Source: Achromobacter spanius (GTDB lineage Bacteria > Pseudomonadota > Gammaproteobacteria > Burkholderiales > Burkholderiaceae_B). From it: a DNA stretch of 64,000 bases. Both the position numbers and the translations under genes were made by a program. The notes beneath the pieces are model-generated. The model did not search any database and was not told where the DNA came from. It was given only the letters and a program-made list of their open reading frames with translations. Shown one piece after another: positions 54,042 through 62,208 of the stretch. Position 1 is the first letter of the stretch; each line of letters opens with the position of its first letter. The stretch covers positions 806,001-870,000 of the forward strand of contig NZ_CP025030.1 in the NCBI RefSeq assembly GCF_002812705.1, given 5' to 3'.

Positions 54042-55190
54042 TCAGGAATGCGCCTTGATCGTCTCGCGCGCGATCACCAGTTGCTGGATCTGCGAGGTGC
54101 CCTCGAAGATGCGGAACAAGCGCACGTCGCGGTAGAAGCGTTCCACGGCGTACTCGGACATATAGCCCGCGCCGCCGTGGATCTGCACGGCGCGGTCGGC
54201 CACGCGGCCCACCATTTCGGTCGAATACAGCTTGCAGCAGGCGGCCTGCATGGTGGTGTTCTCGCCGCGGTCGCGCATGCGGGCGGCGTCCAGCACCATG
54301 CAGCGGGCGGCATAGAGTTCGGCCTGGCTGTCGGCGATCATTGCCTGGATCAGTTGAAACTCGGCAATCGGCTGGCCGAACTGCTTGCGCTCCAGCGCGT
54401 ACTTGACCGCGTCAGACAGCAGGCGATCGGCAATCCCCACGCACAGCGCCGAAATGTGCAGCCGGCCCTTGTCCAGCACGCGCATCGACGTCCGGAAGCC
54501 GTTGCCCTCTTCCCCGCCCAGCAAGGCGCTGGCGGGCACGCGGCAGTTGTCGAACACCACGTCGCTGGTCAAGGCACCCGCCTGGCCCATCTTCTTGTCG
54601 GGCTTGCCGATGATCAGGCCCGGCGTGCCGGCTTCGACCAGGAAACACGAAATGGAATTGGCGCGGCGTTCGGGCGCGGTGCGCGCCATCACCGAGAACA
54701 GGCCGGCGATGGGCGCGTTGGTGATGTAGCGCTTGGTGCCGTTCAGCACATAGCCGTCGCCATCGCGCTCGGCGGACAGGCGCAGCGCCATGGCGTCCGA
54801 GCCGGCGTCCGGCTCGGTCAAGGCGAACGAGCCGATCAATTCACCGCTGGCCAGCTTGGGCAAGTAGCGCGCGCGCTGCTCGTCGGTGCCGGCCAGCACG
54901 ATGGCTTGCGAGCCGATGCCGATATTGGTGCCGGCCAGCGAACGGAACGCGGGCGAGGTCTGGCCCAGTTCGAACACCACGCGCACTTCCTCTTCCATCG
55001 TCAGGCCCAAGCCGCCGAAGTCGGGCGAGATCGACAAGCCGAACAGGCCCAGCTCGCGCATTTCGTTGACGATGTCCGGCGGCACCTGGCCGCTAGAGGC
55101 CAGTTCGTCTTCGGCGGGAATCAGGCGTTCGTGCACAAAGCGGTGCACGGCGTCCAGCAACAGGTTCAGGGTTTCGGTGTCGAGGGCCAT
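54042..55190 (-). CDS. Acyl-CoA dehydrogenase
   Basis: FAD enzyme that introduces the alpha-beta double bond of acyl-CoA. The 382-aa protein shows the FAD-binding SFALTEPDAGSDAMAL, the second signature region QLIQAMIADSQAELYAARCMV, and the C-terminal QIHGGAGYMSEYAVERFYRDVRLFRIFEGTSQIQQLVIAR. The ATG at 55190 is preceded by the TetR gene 50 nt upstream on the same strand. It begins the chemistry completed by the enoyl-CoA hydratases and 3-hydroxyacyl-CoA dehydrogenase in this cluster. Confidence 0.93.
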   Translation of the reverse strand: MALDTETLNLLLDAVHRFVHERLIPAEDELASSGQVPPDIVNEMRELGLFGLSISPDFGGLGLTMEEEVRVVFELGQTSPAFRSLAGTNIGIGSQAIVLAGTDEQRARYLPKLASGELIGSFALTEPDAGSDAMALRLSAERDGDGYVLNGTKRYITNAPIAGLFSVMARTAPERRANSISCFLVEAGTPGLIIGKPDKKMGQAGALTSDVVFDNCRVPASALLGGEEGNGFRTSMRVLDKGRLHISALCVGIADRLLSDAVKYALERKQFGQPIAEFQLIQAMIADSQAELYAARCMVLDAARMRDRGENTTMQAACCKLYSTEMVGRVADRAVQIHGGAGYMSEYAVERFYRDVRLFRIFEGTSQIQQLVIARETIKAHS

Positions 55191-55239
55191 GATGAAAGTC
55201 TCAGTAAATAAGCAATGCAGTTTCCGGACGGCGGCGCGA

Positions 55240-55863
55240 TCAGGCGCGCATGCCGCCAACCAATAAATCGAAGTAACCGGCGGCGATGGCTTCGGCGCTG
55301 TCGCCCTGGCCGGGCTTGTACCAACGCACCATCCAATTCAGCATGGACAGCACGGCGCGGCCGGTAGCAGCCACGTCCAGCGGGCGGAACACGCCCTGCT
55401 CCACGCCTTGGGCGATCAGTTCGCGCAGGCGCTTTTCGTAGCCGTCGCGCAGGCGGGCGGCGTCTTCGCGTTCGGGTAGCGCCATGCCGGAATAGCCGAT
55501 CAGCATGGTGACGAATTCGGCATGGTGCTGTTCAAAGTAGCGGGCGTGACCCACCATGAACGCGCGCAACCGGTCGGCGGCGCCCTGCGCATCGGCCACA
55601 TCCTGGCCGACGTTTTGCGTCAGCCCGTTCAACACGCCCAGGATGATGGCGTCGTAGATGTCCTGCTTGGTGGTGTAGTAGTGATAGATGGCCGCCTTGG
55701 ACACCCCGATGGCGGCGGCCAGGTCAGCTACCGAGCTGCCGTCGTAACCGCTTTGCGCGAACAGCTTGGCGGCTTCTTCCAGGATGCGTTCACGCGGGGC
55801 TGCCAGCGTGGGGGGCCGGCCAGCGCGGGCGCGTTTCTGAGCGGGAGGGGCGGAGGTCGCCAT
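55240..55863 (-). CDS. TetR-family transcriptional regulator
   Basis: Repressor of 207 aa with an N-terminal helix-turn-helix (RERILEEAAKLFAQSGYDGSSVADLAAAIGVSKAAIYHYYTTKQDI, about 26-70) and a helical ligand domain. The ATG at 55863 follows GGAGGT; the open frame further upstream is not needed. It precedes the acyl-CoA dehydrogenase gene and is divergent from the nitronate monooxygenase-like gene. A 28-bp palindromic region in between (55959-55986) is a good operator candidate, so it probably represses both sides in response to an acyl-CoA. Confidence 0.9.
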   Translation of the reverse strand: MATSAPPAQKRARAGRPPTLAAPRERILEEAAKLFAQSGYDGSSVADLAAAIGVSKAAIYHYYTTKQDIYDAIILGVLNGLTQNVGQDVADAQGAADRLRAFMVGHARYFEQHHAEFVTMLIGYSGMALPEREDAARLRDGYEKRLRELIAQGVEQGVFRPLDVAATGRAVLSMLNWMVRWYKPGQGDSAEAIAAGYFDLLVGGMRA

Positions 55864-55958
55864 GACAGCCTTTGCAAGGGCCGCGCCTGAGGCTGCGGGC
55901 AGGCCGCGCGGGCCTCCATTGACAGCGGTTCGGCGCATGCCGTTAAATAAAGATTAAT

Positions 55959-55986
55959 TAATTACCGGACGGTCGGTAGGTAATTA
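55959..55986. promoter_or_regulatory. Candidate TetR operator in the divergent promoter region
   Basis: Outer arms TAATTACC (55959-55966) and GGTAATTA (55979-55986) are perfect complements. Inside lies a second palindrome TACCG-GACGGT-CGGTA (55963-55978). Similar ACCG/CGGT palindromes are bound by fatty-acid-type TetR repressors. It lies 96 nt before the TetR ATG and 82 nt before the divergent gene. Confidence 0.65.
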
Positions 55987-56067
55987 TAGGCACATCCGCT
56001 TTCAGGGCTCAAGGCCCAATTGCGGAACGCCTTTTCTGGACTGACCTGAACACAACGCGACGACGCT

Positions 56068-57039
56068 ATGCCCCACTCTCTTGTGACAGATTTGTATGGC
56101 CAGATGTCCCTGCCGGTCATCAGCGCCCCCATGTTCATCGTGTCCAACCCGCAACTGGTGATCGCGCAGTGCACGAGCGGCATCGTGGGTTCGTTCCCCG
56201 CACTGAACGCGCGCCCGCAAAGCCTCTTGACCGATTGGCTGGACGAGGTCCAGGCCGGGCTTGCCTCGTACCGCGAAGCGAATCCCGGCGCCGCCGTGGC
56301 GCCGTTCGCGGTCAACCAGATCATCCACCAGTCCAACGACCGCCTGGAACAGGACCTGGCCGTGTGCGCCAGCCACCGCGTGCCGCTGATCATCACCAGC
56401 CTGCGCGCGCCGGGAGACCTGGTCAAGGGCGTGCACGACTGGGGCGGCAAGGTCTTTCACGACGTCACCACGCTGCGCCACGCCGAGAAAGCGCTGGAAG
56501 CGGGCGTGGACGGGCTGATCCTGGTGTGCTCGGGCGCGGGCGGCCATGCGGGCACGCTGAGCCCGTTCGCGCTGCTGTCCGAAGTGCGCCGTTTTTACGA
56601 CGGCCCGCTGATCCTGTCGGGCGCCATCACGTCCGGCGCGCATGTGCTGGCCGCGCTGGCCATGGGCGCCGACTTTGCCTACATGGGCACGCGCTTCATC
56701 GCCAGCCAAGAAGCCAACGCCAGCGAGGGCTATAAGTCCGCCATCGTCGAGGCCAGCGCGTCCGACATTCTGTACACCCCGTTTTTCACGGGCATTCCCG
56801 GCAACTATCTGAAGGCGAGCATCACCGCGTCGGGGCTCGACCCGGCCAACCTGCCGCAGCCCGACAGCGGCGCGTCCAACTTCGGATCGACACGCGTCAA
56901 GCCGTGGAAAGACATCTGGGGCGCGGGCCAGGGCGTGGGCGGCATCGCCAGCGTGCTGCCCACGCGGGAAATCGTCGACACGCTGCGCCGCGAATACGCC
57001 GAGGCCAAGGCGCAACTGGCCGGCAGGTCGTTCGCATGA
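56068..57039 (+). CDS. Nitronate monooxygenase family (FMN-dependent) oxidoreductase
   Basis: TIM-barrel flavoenzyme of 323 aa. Family features: LPVISAPMFIVSNPQLVIAQC at the N-terminus, VNQIIHQSNDR, VCSGAGGHAGTLSPFALLSEVR and ILSGAITSGAHVLAALAMGADFAYMGTRFIAS for FMN binding. Relatives act as nitronate monooxygenases or as enoyl-type reductases, so the activity is not settled. The stop overlaps the next gene's ATG (ATGA), linking it to an enoyl-CoA hydratase and to acyl-CoA metabolism. Confidence 0.87.
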   Translation: MPHSLVTDLYGQMSLPVISAPMFIVSNPQLVIAQCTSGIVGSFPALNARPQSLLTDWLDEVQAGLASYREANPGAAVAPFAVNQIIHQSNDRLEQDLAVCASHRVPLIITSLRAPGDLVKGVHDWGGKVFHDVTTLRHAEKALEAGVDGLILVCSGAGGHAGTLSPFALLSEVRRFYDGPLILSGAITSGAHVLAALAMGADFAYMGTRFIASQEANASEGYKSAIVEASASDILYTPFFTGIPGNYLKASITASGLDPANLPQPDSGASNFGSTRVKPWKDIWGAGQGVGGIASVLPTREIVDTLRREYAEAKAQLAGRSFA

Positions 57040-57773
57040 GCGCGGGCCTGAAAGTCAGCCGGGATGGCGCGGTGCTGACCCTGATCATCGACCGCCAGGA
57101 CCGCCGCAACGCGCTGGACACGGCCACCTACGCCGCCCTGACCGAACAGATTTCGCTGGCCAGCGCCGACCAGGCCATCTCGGCGGTGATCCTGACCGGT
57201 GCGGGTGAACACTTCACGGCCGGCAACGACCTGCGCGACTTTCAAGCTGAGCGCGGAGCGGGTGACAGCGCGGGGCTGACGTTCCTGCGGGCGCTGACCC
57301 TGGCCGACGTGCCGGTGATTGCCGCCGTCGAAGGCTATGCGATTGGCATCGGCGTCACGCTGCTACAGCATTGCGACTTTGTCCACATTGGCGAAGGCGC
57401 CACGCTGCGCATGCCGTTCGTGGCGCTGGGCCTGTGCCCGGAGGGCGCCTCCAGCCTGTTGATGCCCCGCCTGGCCGGGCGGCGCGCCGCCGAATGGCTG
57501 TTGCAGGGCAAGGCGTTTTCCGCCAAGGATGCGCGCGAGGCTGGCTTGGCAACGTCGGTTACGCCAAAAGGCCAAGCGCTGGCCGCGGCCCGGGCCACCG
57601 CTGCTGATTTGGCCCGCCAACCGCCCGCCGCGCTGCGCCTGACCAAGGCCATGATGAAGCGGGCGGACCGCCAGGCCATCCAGGAAACGCTGGATTACGA
57701 AGCCCAGCAGTTTCGAGCGCGGTTGCAGACCGAGGAAGCGCAGGCTGCGTTCGCGAAGTTTTTTAAGAAATAG
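57036..57773 (+). CDS. Enoyl-CoA hydratase/isomerase family protein
   Basis: Crotonase-fold enzyme of 245 aa. The first oxyanion-hole segment GAGEHFTAGNDLRDFQ and the second EGYAIGIGVTLLQHCDFVHIGEGATLRMPF are clear. The usual catalytic Glu position after the second block has LGLCPEGASSLLMPRLAG, in which Glu (PEG) is present. ATGA overlap with the upstream flavoenzyme gene. It is convergent with a second crotonase-family gene across a repeat cluster. Confidence 0.9.
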   Translation: MSAGLKVSRDGAVLTLIIDRQDRRNALDTATYAALTEQISLASADQAISAVILTGAGEHFTAGNDLRDFQAERGAGDSAGLTFLRALTLADVPVIAAVEGYAIGIGVTLLQHCDFVHIGEGATLRMPFVALGLCPEGASSLLMPRLAGRRAAEWLLQGKAFSAKDAREAGLATSVTPKGQALAAARATAADLARQPPAALRLTKAMMKRADRQAIQETLDYEAQQFRARLQTEEAQAAFAKFFKK

Positions 57774-57786
57774 TGGGACTGCAGTT

Positions 57787-57927
57787 CATGGGTTGCGCGC
57801 GTTGGGTTTTGGCGTTCTGACGTCGAGTCATTCGCGCTTCACCCATCCTGCGGTTGAGACGTAGGATGGGTGCGGCGCGGCACAACCGACATAAGAACCC
57901 GGCCGCCGACCGCGCAAACCCATCAAA
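57787..57927. repeat. GTAG/REP-like repeat cluster D
   Basis: A reverse unit (ATGGGTTGCGCGCG at 57789 to CGCGCTTCACCCATCCTGCG at 57833-57852) is followed 7 nt later by a forward unit (GTAGGATGGGTGCGGCGCGG onward, through ATAAGAACCCGGCCG, to CGCGCAAACCCATC). The order is reverse then forward, opposite to clusters B and C, and neither flanking stop codon is part of it. Confidence 0.8.
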
Positions 57928-57950
57928 CAGCCGCCATCAAACAACACCCC

Positions 57951-58784
57951 TCAAAACGGCGAATCCGGCCGGAAATTCGGCGCCCGGCGTTCGCGCAACG
58001 ATTGAATCCCCTCTTTCACGTCCGGCCCGCCAAACCCCATGAACTCCAGGGCCAGCGACGTATCGAAGCTCGGCCCCGCCATGCGCAGCCAATTGTTCAG
58101 CGAATACTTGGTCCAGCGTATCGCCGTCTGCGAGCCTGCCGCCAGCTTGTTGGCCACCTCGAACGCGCGGGAAATCAGCTCGGCTTCATCCACGCACAAT
58201 GACACCAGGCCGATCCGCTCCGCCTCTTCGCCGGTCACGGTTTCGCACAGCATCAGGTAGTACTTGGCCTTGGCCATGCCGCACAACAGCGGCCAGACAA
58301 TCGCGGCATGATCTCCCGCAGTCACGCCCAGGCGGGTGTGGCCATCGATAATGCGCGCGTCGCGCGCCGCGATCGAGATGTCGGCCAGCAAGCCCGCCAC
58401 CAGCCCCGCCCCCACCGCCGCGCCGTGCATGGCGGACACGATGGGCTTGTTGCAATTGATGATGTTGTAGACCAGGTCGCGGGCTTCCCGCCACACGCGG
58501 GTACGCACGTCGAAGTCGTCGGCCATCTGCTGCACCAGTTCCAGGTCGCCGCCGCCCGAAAAGCCCTTGCCTTCGCCCCGGATCACCACCACGCGGGTGT
58601 CGGGATCGGTATCGATGTCGCGCCAGATGTCGGCCAACTCGCGGTGCATGCGGTCGTCCGCCGTGGACAGCTTGCCGGGCTGGCCGCCCTTGGCCCCCAT
58701 GATCACCTCCAGCACCCCGCCGGGATGCCGGCGCAGCTTCAGGGATTCATAGGCTGAATAGTGTTGCAGCGTGATATCAGTCAT
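57951..58784 (-). CDS. Enoyl-CoA hydratase/isomerase family protein
   Basis: Crotonase-fold enzyme of 277 aa. Oxyanion-hole segments [17 protein letters not shown] and [35 protein letters not shown] are visible. In the catalytic loop the usual Glu is not in the common position ([15 protein letters not shown]), so the activity may differ from a plain hydratase. The C-terminus [16 protein letters not shown] is typical. Its chemistry fits the acyl-CoA cluster to the left, but it is convergent to it. Confidence 0.87.
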   Translation of the reverse strand: MTDITLQHYSAYESLKLRRHPGGVLEVIMGAKGGQPGKLSTADDRMHRELADIWRDIDTDPDTRVVVIRGEGKGFSGGGDLELVQQMADDFDVRTRVWREARDLVYNIINCNKPIVSAMHGAAVGAGLVAGLLADISIAARDARIIDGHTRLGVTAGDHAAIVWPLLCGMAKAKYYLMLCETVTGEEAERIGLVSLCVDEAELISRAFEVANKLAAGSQTAIRWTKYSLNNWLRMAGPSFDTSLALEFMGFGGPDVKEGIQSLRERRAPNFRPDSPF

Positions 58785-58899
58785 TGTCTACTCCGCGTTG
58801 TCTTTAGCCGCTGCGCGAGCCTTGGGGCCGGCGCGTTTTTGCGCACTATAGTGGATACGCGGGCGCCCGCCCCGCCGCTTTCCCACGGAGCCTCAGCCA

Positions 58900-59778
58900 A
58901 TGAACACCCTCGTCACGTCCGTCGGCGCCCCCATCGACCGCGCCAATCTGCCCGCCCTGTTCGCCCCGCGTGGGCAGGACACGCATAAAGGCAGCTTCGG
59001 CACCGTCGGCGTGGTGGGCGGTGGCCCGGGGATGACAGGCGCCGCGCTGCTGGCCGCCCGCGCCGCATTGAAGACGGGCGCCGGCAAGGTGCTGGTCGGC
59101 TTCGCCCAGGAAGCCGCGCCGCTGGCGTGCGACCCGCTGCAACCCGAACTGATGCTGCGCGACGCCCGCTCGCTGCTGGAGGCGGACTGGGGCGTGACCG
59201 CCTGGGTGGCCGGCTGCGGCATCGGCACGGATGCGCTTGCCGCAAACGCGCTGTCGGAATTGTTCGTGCTGCGGCGCGAAGCCCCGCTGGTGCTGGACGC
59301 CGACGGCCTGAACCTGCTGGCCACGGGCGACATCCGCCCCAACTGGGGCGCGGGCTCTGTCGTGCTGACCCCCCATCCCGCCGAGGCCGGGCGCCTGCTG
59401 GGCGTCAGCGCCGCGCAGATCCAGTCCGACCGCCCCGGCGCCGCCCGGCAATTGGCGCAGCGTTACCACTGCTGGATTGTTCTGAAGGGCGCGGGCACGG
59501 TCGTTTGCAGCCCGGCGGGCGACATACGCATCAACACCAGCGGCAACCCGGGCTTGGCCACGGCGGGAACGGGCGATGTGTTGGCCGGGATGCTTGGCTC
59601 GTTGTTGGCGCAAAAGCTGCCGGTGGACCAGGCCGTGGCCGGGGCGGTCTGGCTGCACGGGGCCGCGGCCGACGCGCTGGTGGCCCAGGGCATCGGCCCC
59701 ATCGGCTTGACGGCGGGTGAGCTTGCGGACGCCGCCCGCGCCCTGCGCAACGAGAAATGGGGCAGCTTGGGCAGCTAA
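58900..59778 (+). CDS. nnrD: ADP-dependent (S)-NAD(P)H-hydrate dehydratase
   Basis: Repairs hydrated NADH and NADPH. The 292-aa ribokinase-fold protein has [40 protein letters not shown] (132-140), [13 protein letters not shown] and the catalytic [17 protein letters not shown] (Asp226). The epimerase partner domain (NnrE) is not fused or adjacent. CGGAG lies 9 nt before the ATG. Confidence 0.93.
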   Translation: MNTLVTSVGAPIDRANLPALFAPRGQDTHKGSFGTVGVVGGGPGMTGAALLAARAALKTGAGKVLVGFAQEAAPLACDPLQPELMLRDARSLLEADWGVTAWVAGCGIGTDALAANALSELFVLRREAPLVLDADGLNLLATGDIRPNWGAGSVVLTPHPAEAGRLLGVSAAQIQSDRPGAARQLAQRYHCWIVLKGAGTVVCSPAGDIRINTSGNPGLATAGTGDVLAGMLGSLLAQKLPVDQAVAGAVWLHGAAADALVAQGIGPIGLTAGELADAARALRNEKWGSLGS

Positions 59779-59811
59779 GTCCCCGTCAAATAAACATTTT
59801 TACAACATACT

Positions 59812-59858
59812 AGGGTTTTCCCTGAAAAGCCCATTGCTTTCGGACTAGGGTTATCCCT
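59812..59858. promoter_or_regulatory. Twin palindromes AGGGTTTTCCCT / AGGGTTATCCCT in a promoter
   Basis: Two 12-bp near-palindromes, each preceded by ACT, lie at 59812-59823 and 59847-59858, 35 bp apart centre to centre (about 3.3 helical turns). The right one lies in the spacer of a sigma70-type promoter and touches its -10 element. The left one is upstream of the -35. The pattern suggests binding of a dimeric regulator at both sites. Confidence 0.6.
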
Positions 59859-59863
59859 ATAAT
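59834..59863 (+). promoter_or_regulatory. Sigma70-type promoter of the 77-aa gene
   Basis: TTGCTT at 59834-59839 and consensus TATAAT at 59858-59863 with an 18-nt spacer. The predicted start is about 30 nt before the ATG at 59900. Confidence 0.65.
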
Positions 59864-59899
59864 GGTTTTCACCAAGACGAAACGGACTGGAGAAAGACC

Positions 59900-60133
59900 A
59901 TGAGCGAACTGACCCTGAATAGCACTGCCCGCCTGACCGACGCGCTGGAGCGCGACCTGCTGCGCGGCGCCCTCGAGAACCAACCCAATTCCCATCCGCT
60001 GACCAGCCTGAAGAAGGCCGGCCAAGCCGTGATCGCCGCTGTCGCCAGCGTGTTTGCCTTCATCGACGAAGTGAACGAATCGATGAACAAGGCCCGCGCC
60101 GCCAGCTCGCGCTTCTCCGGCTCGCAGTGGTAA
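59900..60133 (+). CDS. Small protein of unknown function with one hydrophobic helix
   Basis: A 77-aa product with GGAG 8-10 nt before the ATG. I do not recognise a family. It is helix-rich: a polar N-terminal part (MSELTLNSTARLTDALERDLLRG), a central hydrophobic segment (AGQAVIAAVASVFAFIDEV, about 40-58) that could be an amphipathic or short membrane helix, and a Ser-rich tail. The strong promoter with twin palindromes suggests tightly controlled, high expression. A hairpin follows at 60152-60178. Confidence 0.75.
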   Translation: MSELTLNSTARLTDALERDLLRGALENQPNSHPLTSLKKAGQAVIAAVASVFAFIDEVNESMNKARAASSRFSGSQW

Positions 60134-60151
60134 AAACAGCCGCGCTGGGCT

Positions 60152-60178
60152 GAAACCGCGATCGATATTCGCGGTTTC
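60152..60178 (+). terminator. Hairpin after the 77-aa gene, possible terminator
   Basis: A 10-bp perfect stem GAAACCGCGA (60152-60161) / TCGCGGTTTC (60169-60178) with a 7-nt loop, 18 nt after the stop. There is no T run after it, so it may act as an mRNA end stabiliser instead. The remainder of the 368-nt gap (60134-60501) holds no gene but contains a promoter at 60343. Confidence 0.45.
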
Positions 60179-60342
60179 GCCCGGCGCGCTGCCGTTTTCG
60201 GCCCGCTTGTCGGAGAAGCAGCCGAAGACAGGCGTTAGGTGTCTTTTTTCGGCACTCTCGCCCGAGCAAGCATCCCCGCTTGTTCCCCCACTTGTTCCCC
60301 TCCTCTCGGCGTTTTCCCTAGCGCCAGATTCGCCGTTCTTCA

Positions 60343-60372
60343 TTGACAACGCGCGAAGCCCCTATTGATAAT
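60343..60372 (+). promoter_or_regulatory. Sigma70-type promoter for the peptide ABC transporter operon
   Basis: Consensus TTGACA at 60343-60348 and GATAAT at 60367-60372 with an 18-nt spacer, about 120 nt before the start of the substrate-binding gene. Confidence 0.65.
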
Positions 60373-60501
60373 CGGCCCCTTGCCGTCGTGCCTGGCGCCA
60401 ACCCATCCTAGTTTTCCCGCGGCCGACAATTGGGTCCGGCCGCGGCGGCGGTGGTTTTCGCGCAGGCATGATCCGGTTCGCTATCCCTCCGGAGTTGTCA
60501 C

Positions 60502-62115
60502 ATGAAGTTGCGCACCACCCTGGCCCTTGTGGCCGCCGCCATTCCCCTGGCAGCCGCTCAAGCCCAGACGCTGAAGATCGGCCTGTCGGCCGAACCCACT
60601 TCGGCAGATCCCCACTATCACAAGATGACGCAGAACGATGCGTTCTCCGCGCACGTCTACAGTTCGCTGGTGGGCCGCAGCGCCGACATGAAGCTCACGC
60701 CCCAGTTGGCCAAGTCCTGGAAGAACCTTGACGATCTGACCTGGGAATTCAAGCTGCGCGACGACGTCAAGTTCTCGAACGGCAAGCCGTTCACGTCCGA
60801 AGACGTGCTGTTCACGATCTGCCGCACGCTGAACAACGAAACCAACGTGTCGCAGTCCTACATGGACATGACCAAGCGCATCGCCGACGTGCAAACGCCC
60901 GACGCGCACACCGTCATCATCAAGACCTCCGAACCCTTCCCGCTGATGCCCGCCGAGCTGGCCCGCTCGCTGCCCATCATCTGGAACGGCATCGTGGAAC
61001 ACGGCAAGCTGACATTCGACCCCAAGAAGGGTTGCGGCGTGACCGGCGCCTGGCCCACGGTTGCCGACTTCAACAACGGCAAGGATGCCATCGGCACCGG
61101 CCCGTACACCCTGAAGTCCTACGTGAAGGGCACCGGCATCGAACTCGTGCGCAACGAGAACTACTGGGGCGACAAGCCGGCCTGGAAGGAAGTAAAGTTC
61201 GTGCCCGTGCCGTCCGCCGGCCCGCGCCTGACCGGCCTGCTGTCGGGTGATTTCGACATGATCGAAAACCCCGCCGCCCGCGATCTGCCCCGCCTGAAGG
61301 ACAACCCGAAGTTCGGTTTCGTCGCCACGCCGTCCACCCGCCTGGTGTTCTTCCAGCCGGACGTGGCGCGCAACCCGAGCCCGTTCGTCAAGAGCGCCGA
61401 CGGCAAGAACCCGCTGCAAGACCTGCGTGTGCGCAAGGCCATTTCGATGGCCATCGACCGCAAGACCATCACCGCGCGCATCATGGACGGCATGGCCACC
61501 CCGGCCTACCAGTTCATGCCCGACGGCATGTTCGGCGCGCTGCCCAAGGCGCCGGAAATCAAGTACGACCCGGAAGGCGCCAAGAAGCTGCTGGCCGAAG
61601 CCGGCTACCCGAACGGCTTTGAATTGACGCTGTCGTCCACCAACGACCGCTACGTCAACGACGGCCAGATCGCCCAGGCCGTGGCCCAGTACCTGGCCCG
61701 CGTCGGCATCAAGACCAATGTAGACGCCATGACGGCCTCCATCTATTTCCCCAAGCGCGCCAAGCGCGAATTCAGCTTCTCGCTGGGCGGCTGGCCGGCG
61801 GAAACGGGTGAAGCCTCGGCGCTGTTCCAGTTGTGGGTCGCGTCGCTGGATTCGCCCAAGAGCCTGGGCACCAGCAACTACGGCGGCTTCTCCAACGCCG
61901 ATTTCGACAAGGTCTACAAGGAAGCCATCGTGACGGTTGACGCGCCCAAGCGCGAAAAGCTGTTGCAGGAAGCCACCCAGATCGCCCTGGACAACGTGCC
62001 GCTGATTCCGCTGCACTTTGAAAGCAGCATCTGGGCGTTCCGCAAGGGCATCACCTACGAAGGCCGCCGCGACCAATACACGCTGGCGACGTCGGTCACG
62101 CCCGAAAAGAAGTAA
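60502..62115 (+). CDS. Dipeptide/oligopeptide-type ABC transporter substrate-binding protein
   Basis: Periplasmic receptor of SBP family 5, 537 aa. Signal peptide MKLRTTLALVAAAIPLAAAQA precedes LKIGLSAEPTSADPHYHKMTQND. Family marks include LTPQLAKSWKNLDDLTWEFKLRDDVKFSNGKPFTSEDVLFT, DAIGTGPYTLKSYVKGTGIELVRNENYWG and a C-terminal QIALDNVPLIPLHFESSIWAFRKGI. CGGAG lies before the ATG. It is the first gene of an operon with an aspartoacylase-like enzyme and a DppB-like permease; the ligand is probably a peptide or N-acyl amino acid. Confidence 0.92.
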   Translation: MKLRTTLALVAAAIPLAAAQAQTLKIGLSAEPTSADPHYHKMTQNDAFSAHVYSSLVGRSADMKLTPQLAKSWKNLDDLTWEFKLRDDVKFSNGKPFTSEDVLFTICRTLNNETNVSQSYMDMTKRIADVQTPDAHTVIIKTSEPFPLMPAELARSLPIIWNGIVEHGKLTFDPKKGCGVTGAWPTVADFNNGKDAIGTGPYTLKSYVKGTGIELVRNENYWGDKPAWKEVKFVPVPSAGPRLTGLLSGDFDMIENPAARDLPRLKDNPKFGFVATPSTRLVFFQPDVARNPSPFVKSADGKNPLQDLRVRKAISMAIDRKTITARIMDGMATPAYQFMPDGMFGALPKAPEIKYDPEGAKKLLAEAGYPNGFELTLSSTNDRYVNDGQIAQAVAQYLARVGIKTNVDAMTASIYFPKRAKREFSFSLGGWPAETGEASALFQLWVASLDSPKSLGTSNYGGFSNADFDKVYKEAIVTVDAPKREKLLQEATQIALDNVPLIPLHFESSIWAFRKGITYEGRRDQYTLATSVTPEKK

Positions 62116-62137
62116 TCTGGTTCGCTTGAACCGTGAG

Positions 62138-62166
62138 ACGGCTGCCTCGTGCAGCCGTTTTCTTTT
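62138..62166 (+). terminator. Intrinsic terminator or attenuator after the binding-protein gene
   Basis: A perfect 8-bp stem ACGGCTGC (62138-62145) / GCAGCCGT (62151-62158) is followed by TTTTCTTTT. It lies inside the operon, so partial read-through would give more binding protein than permease. Confidence 0.85.
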
Positions 62167-62208
62167 GCCGGATCCCTATACAATTCCCCCGCTTCATCGG
62201 AGTTCCCC

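Noticed and set aside
60481..62076. A 531-codon open frame on the minus strand
   Set aside because: Antisense to the peptide-binding protein gene, which has a signal peptide and family motifs.
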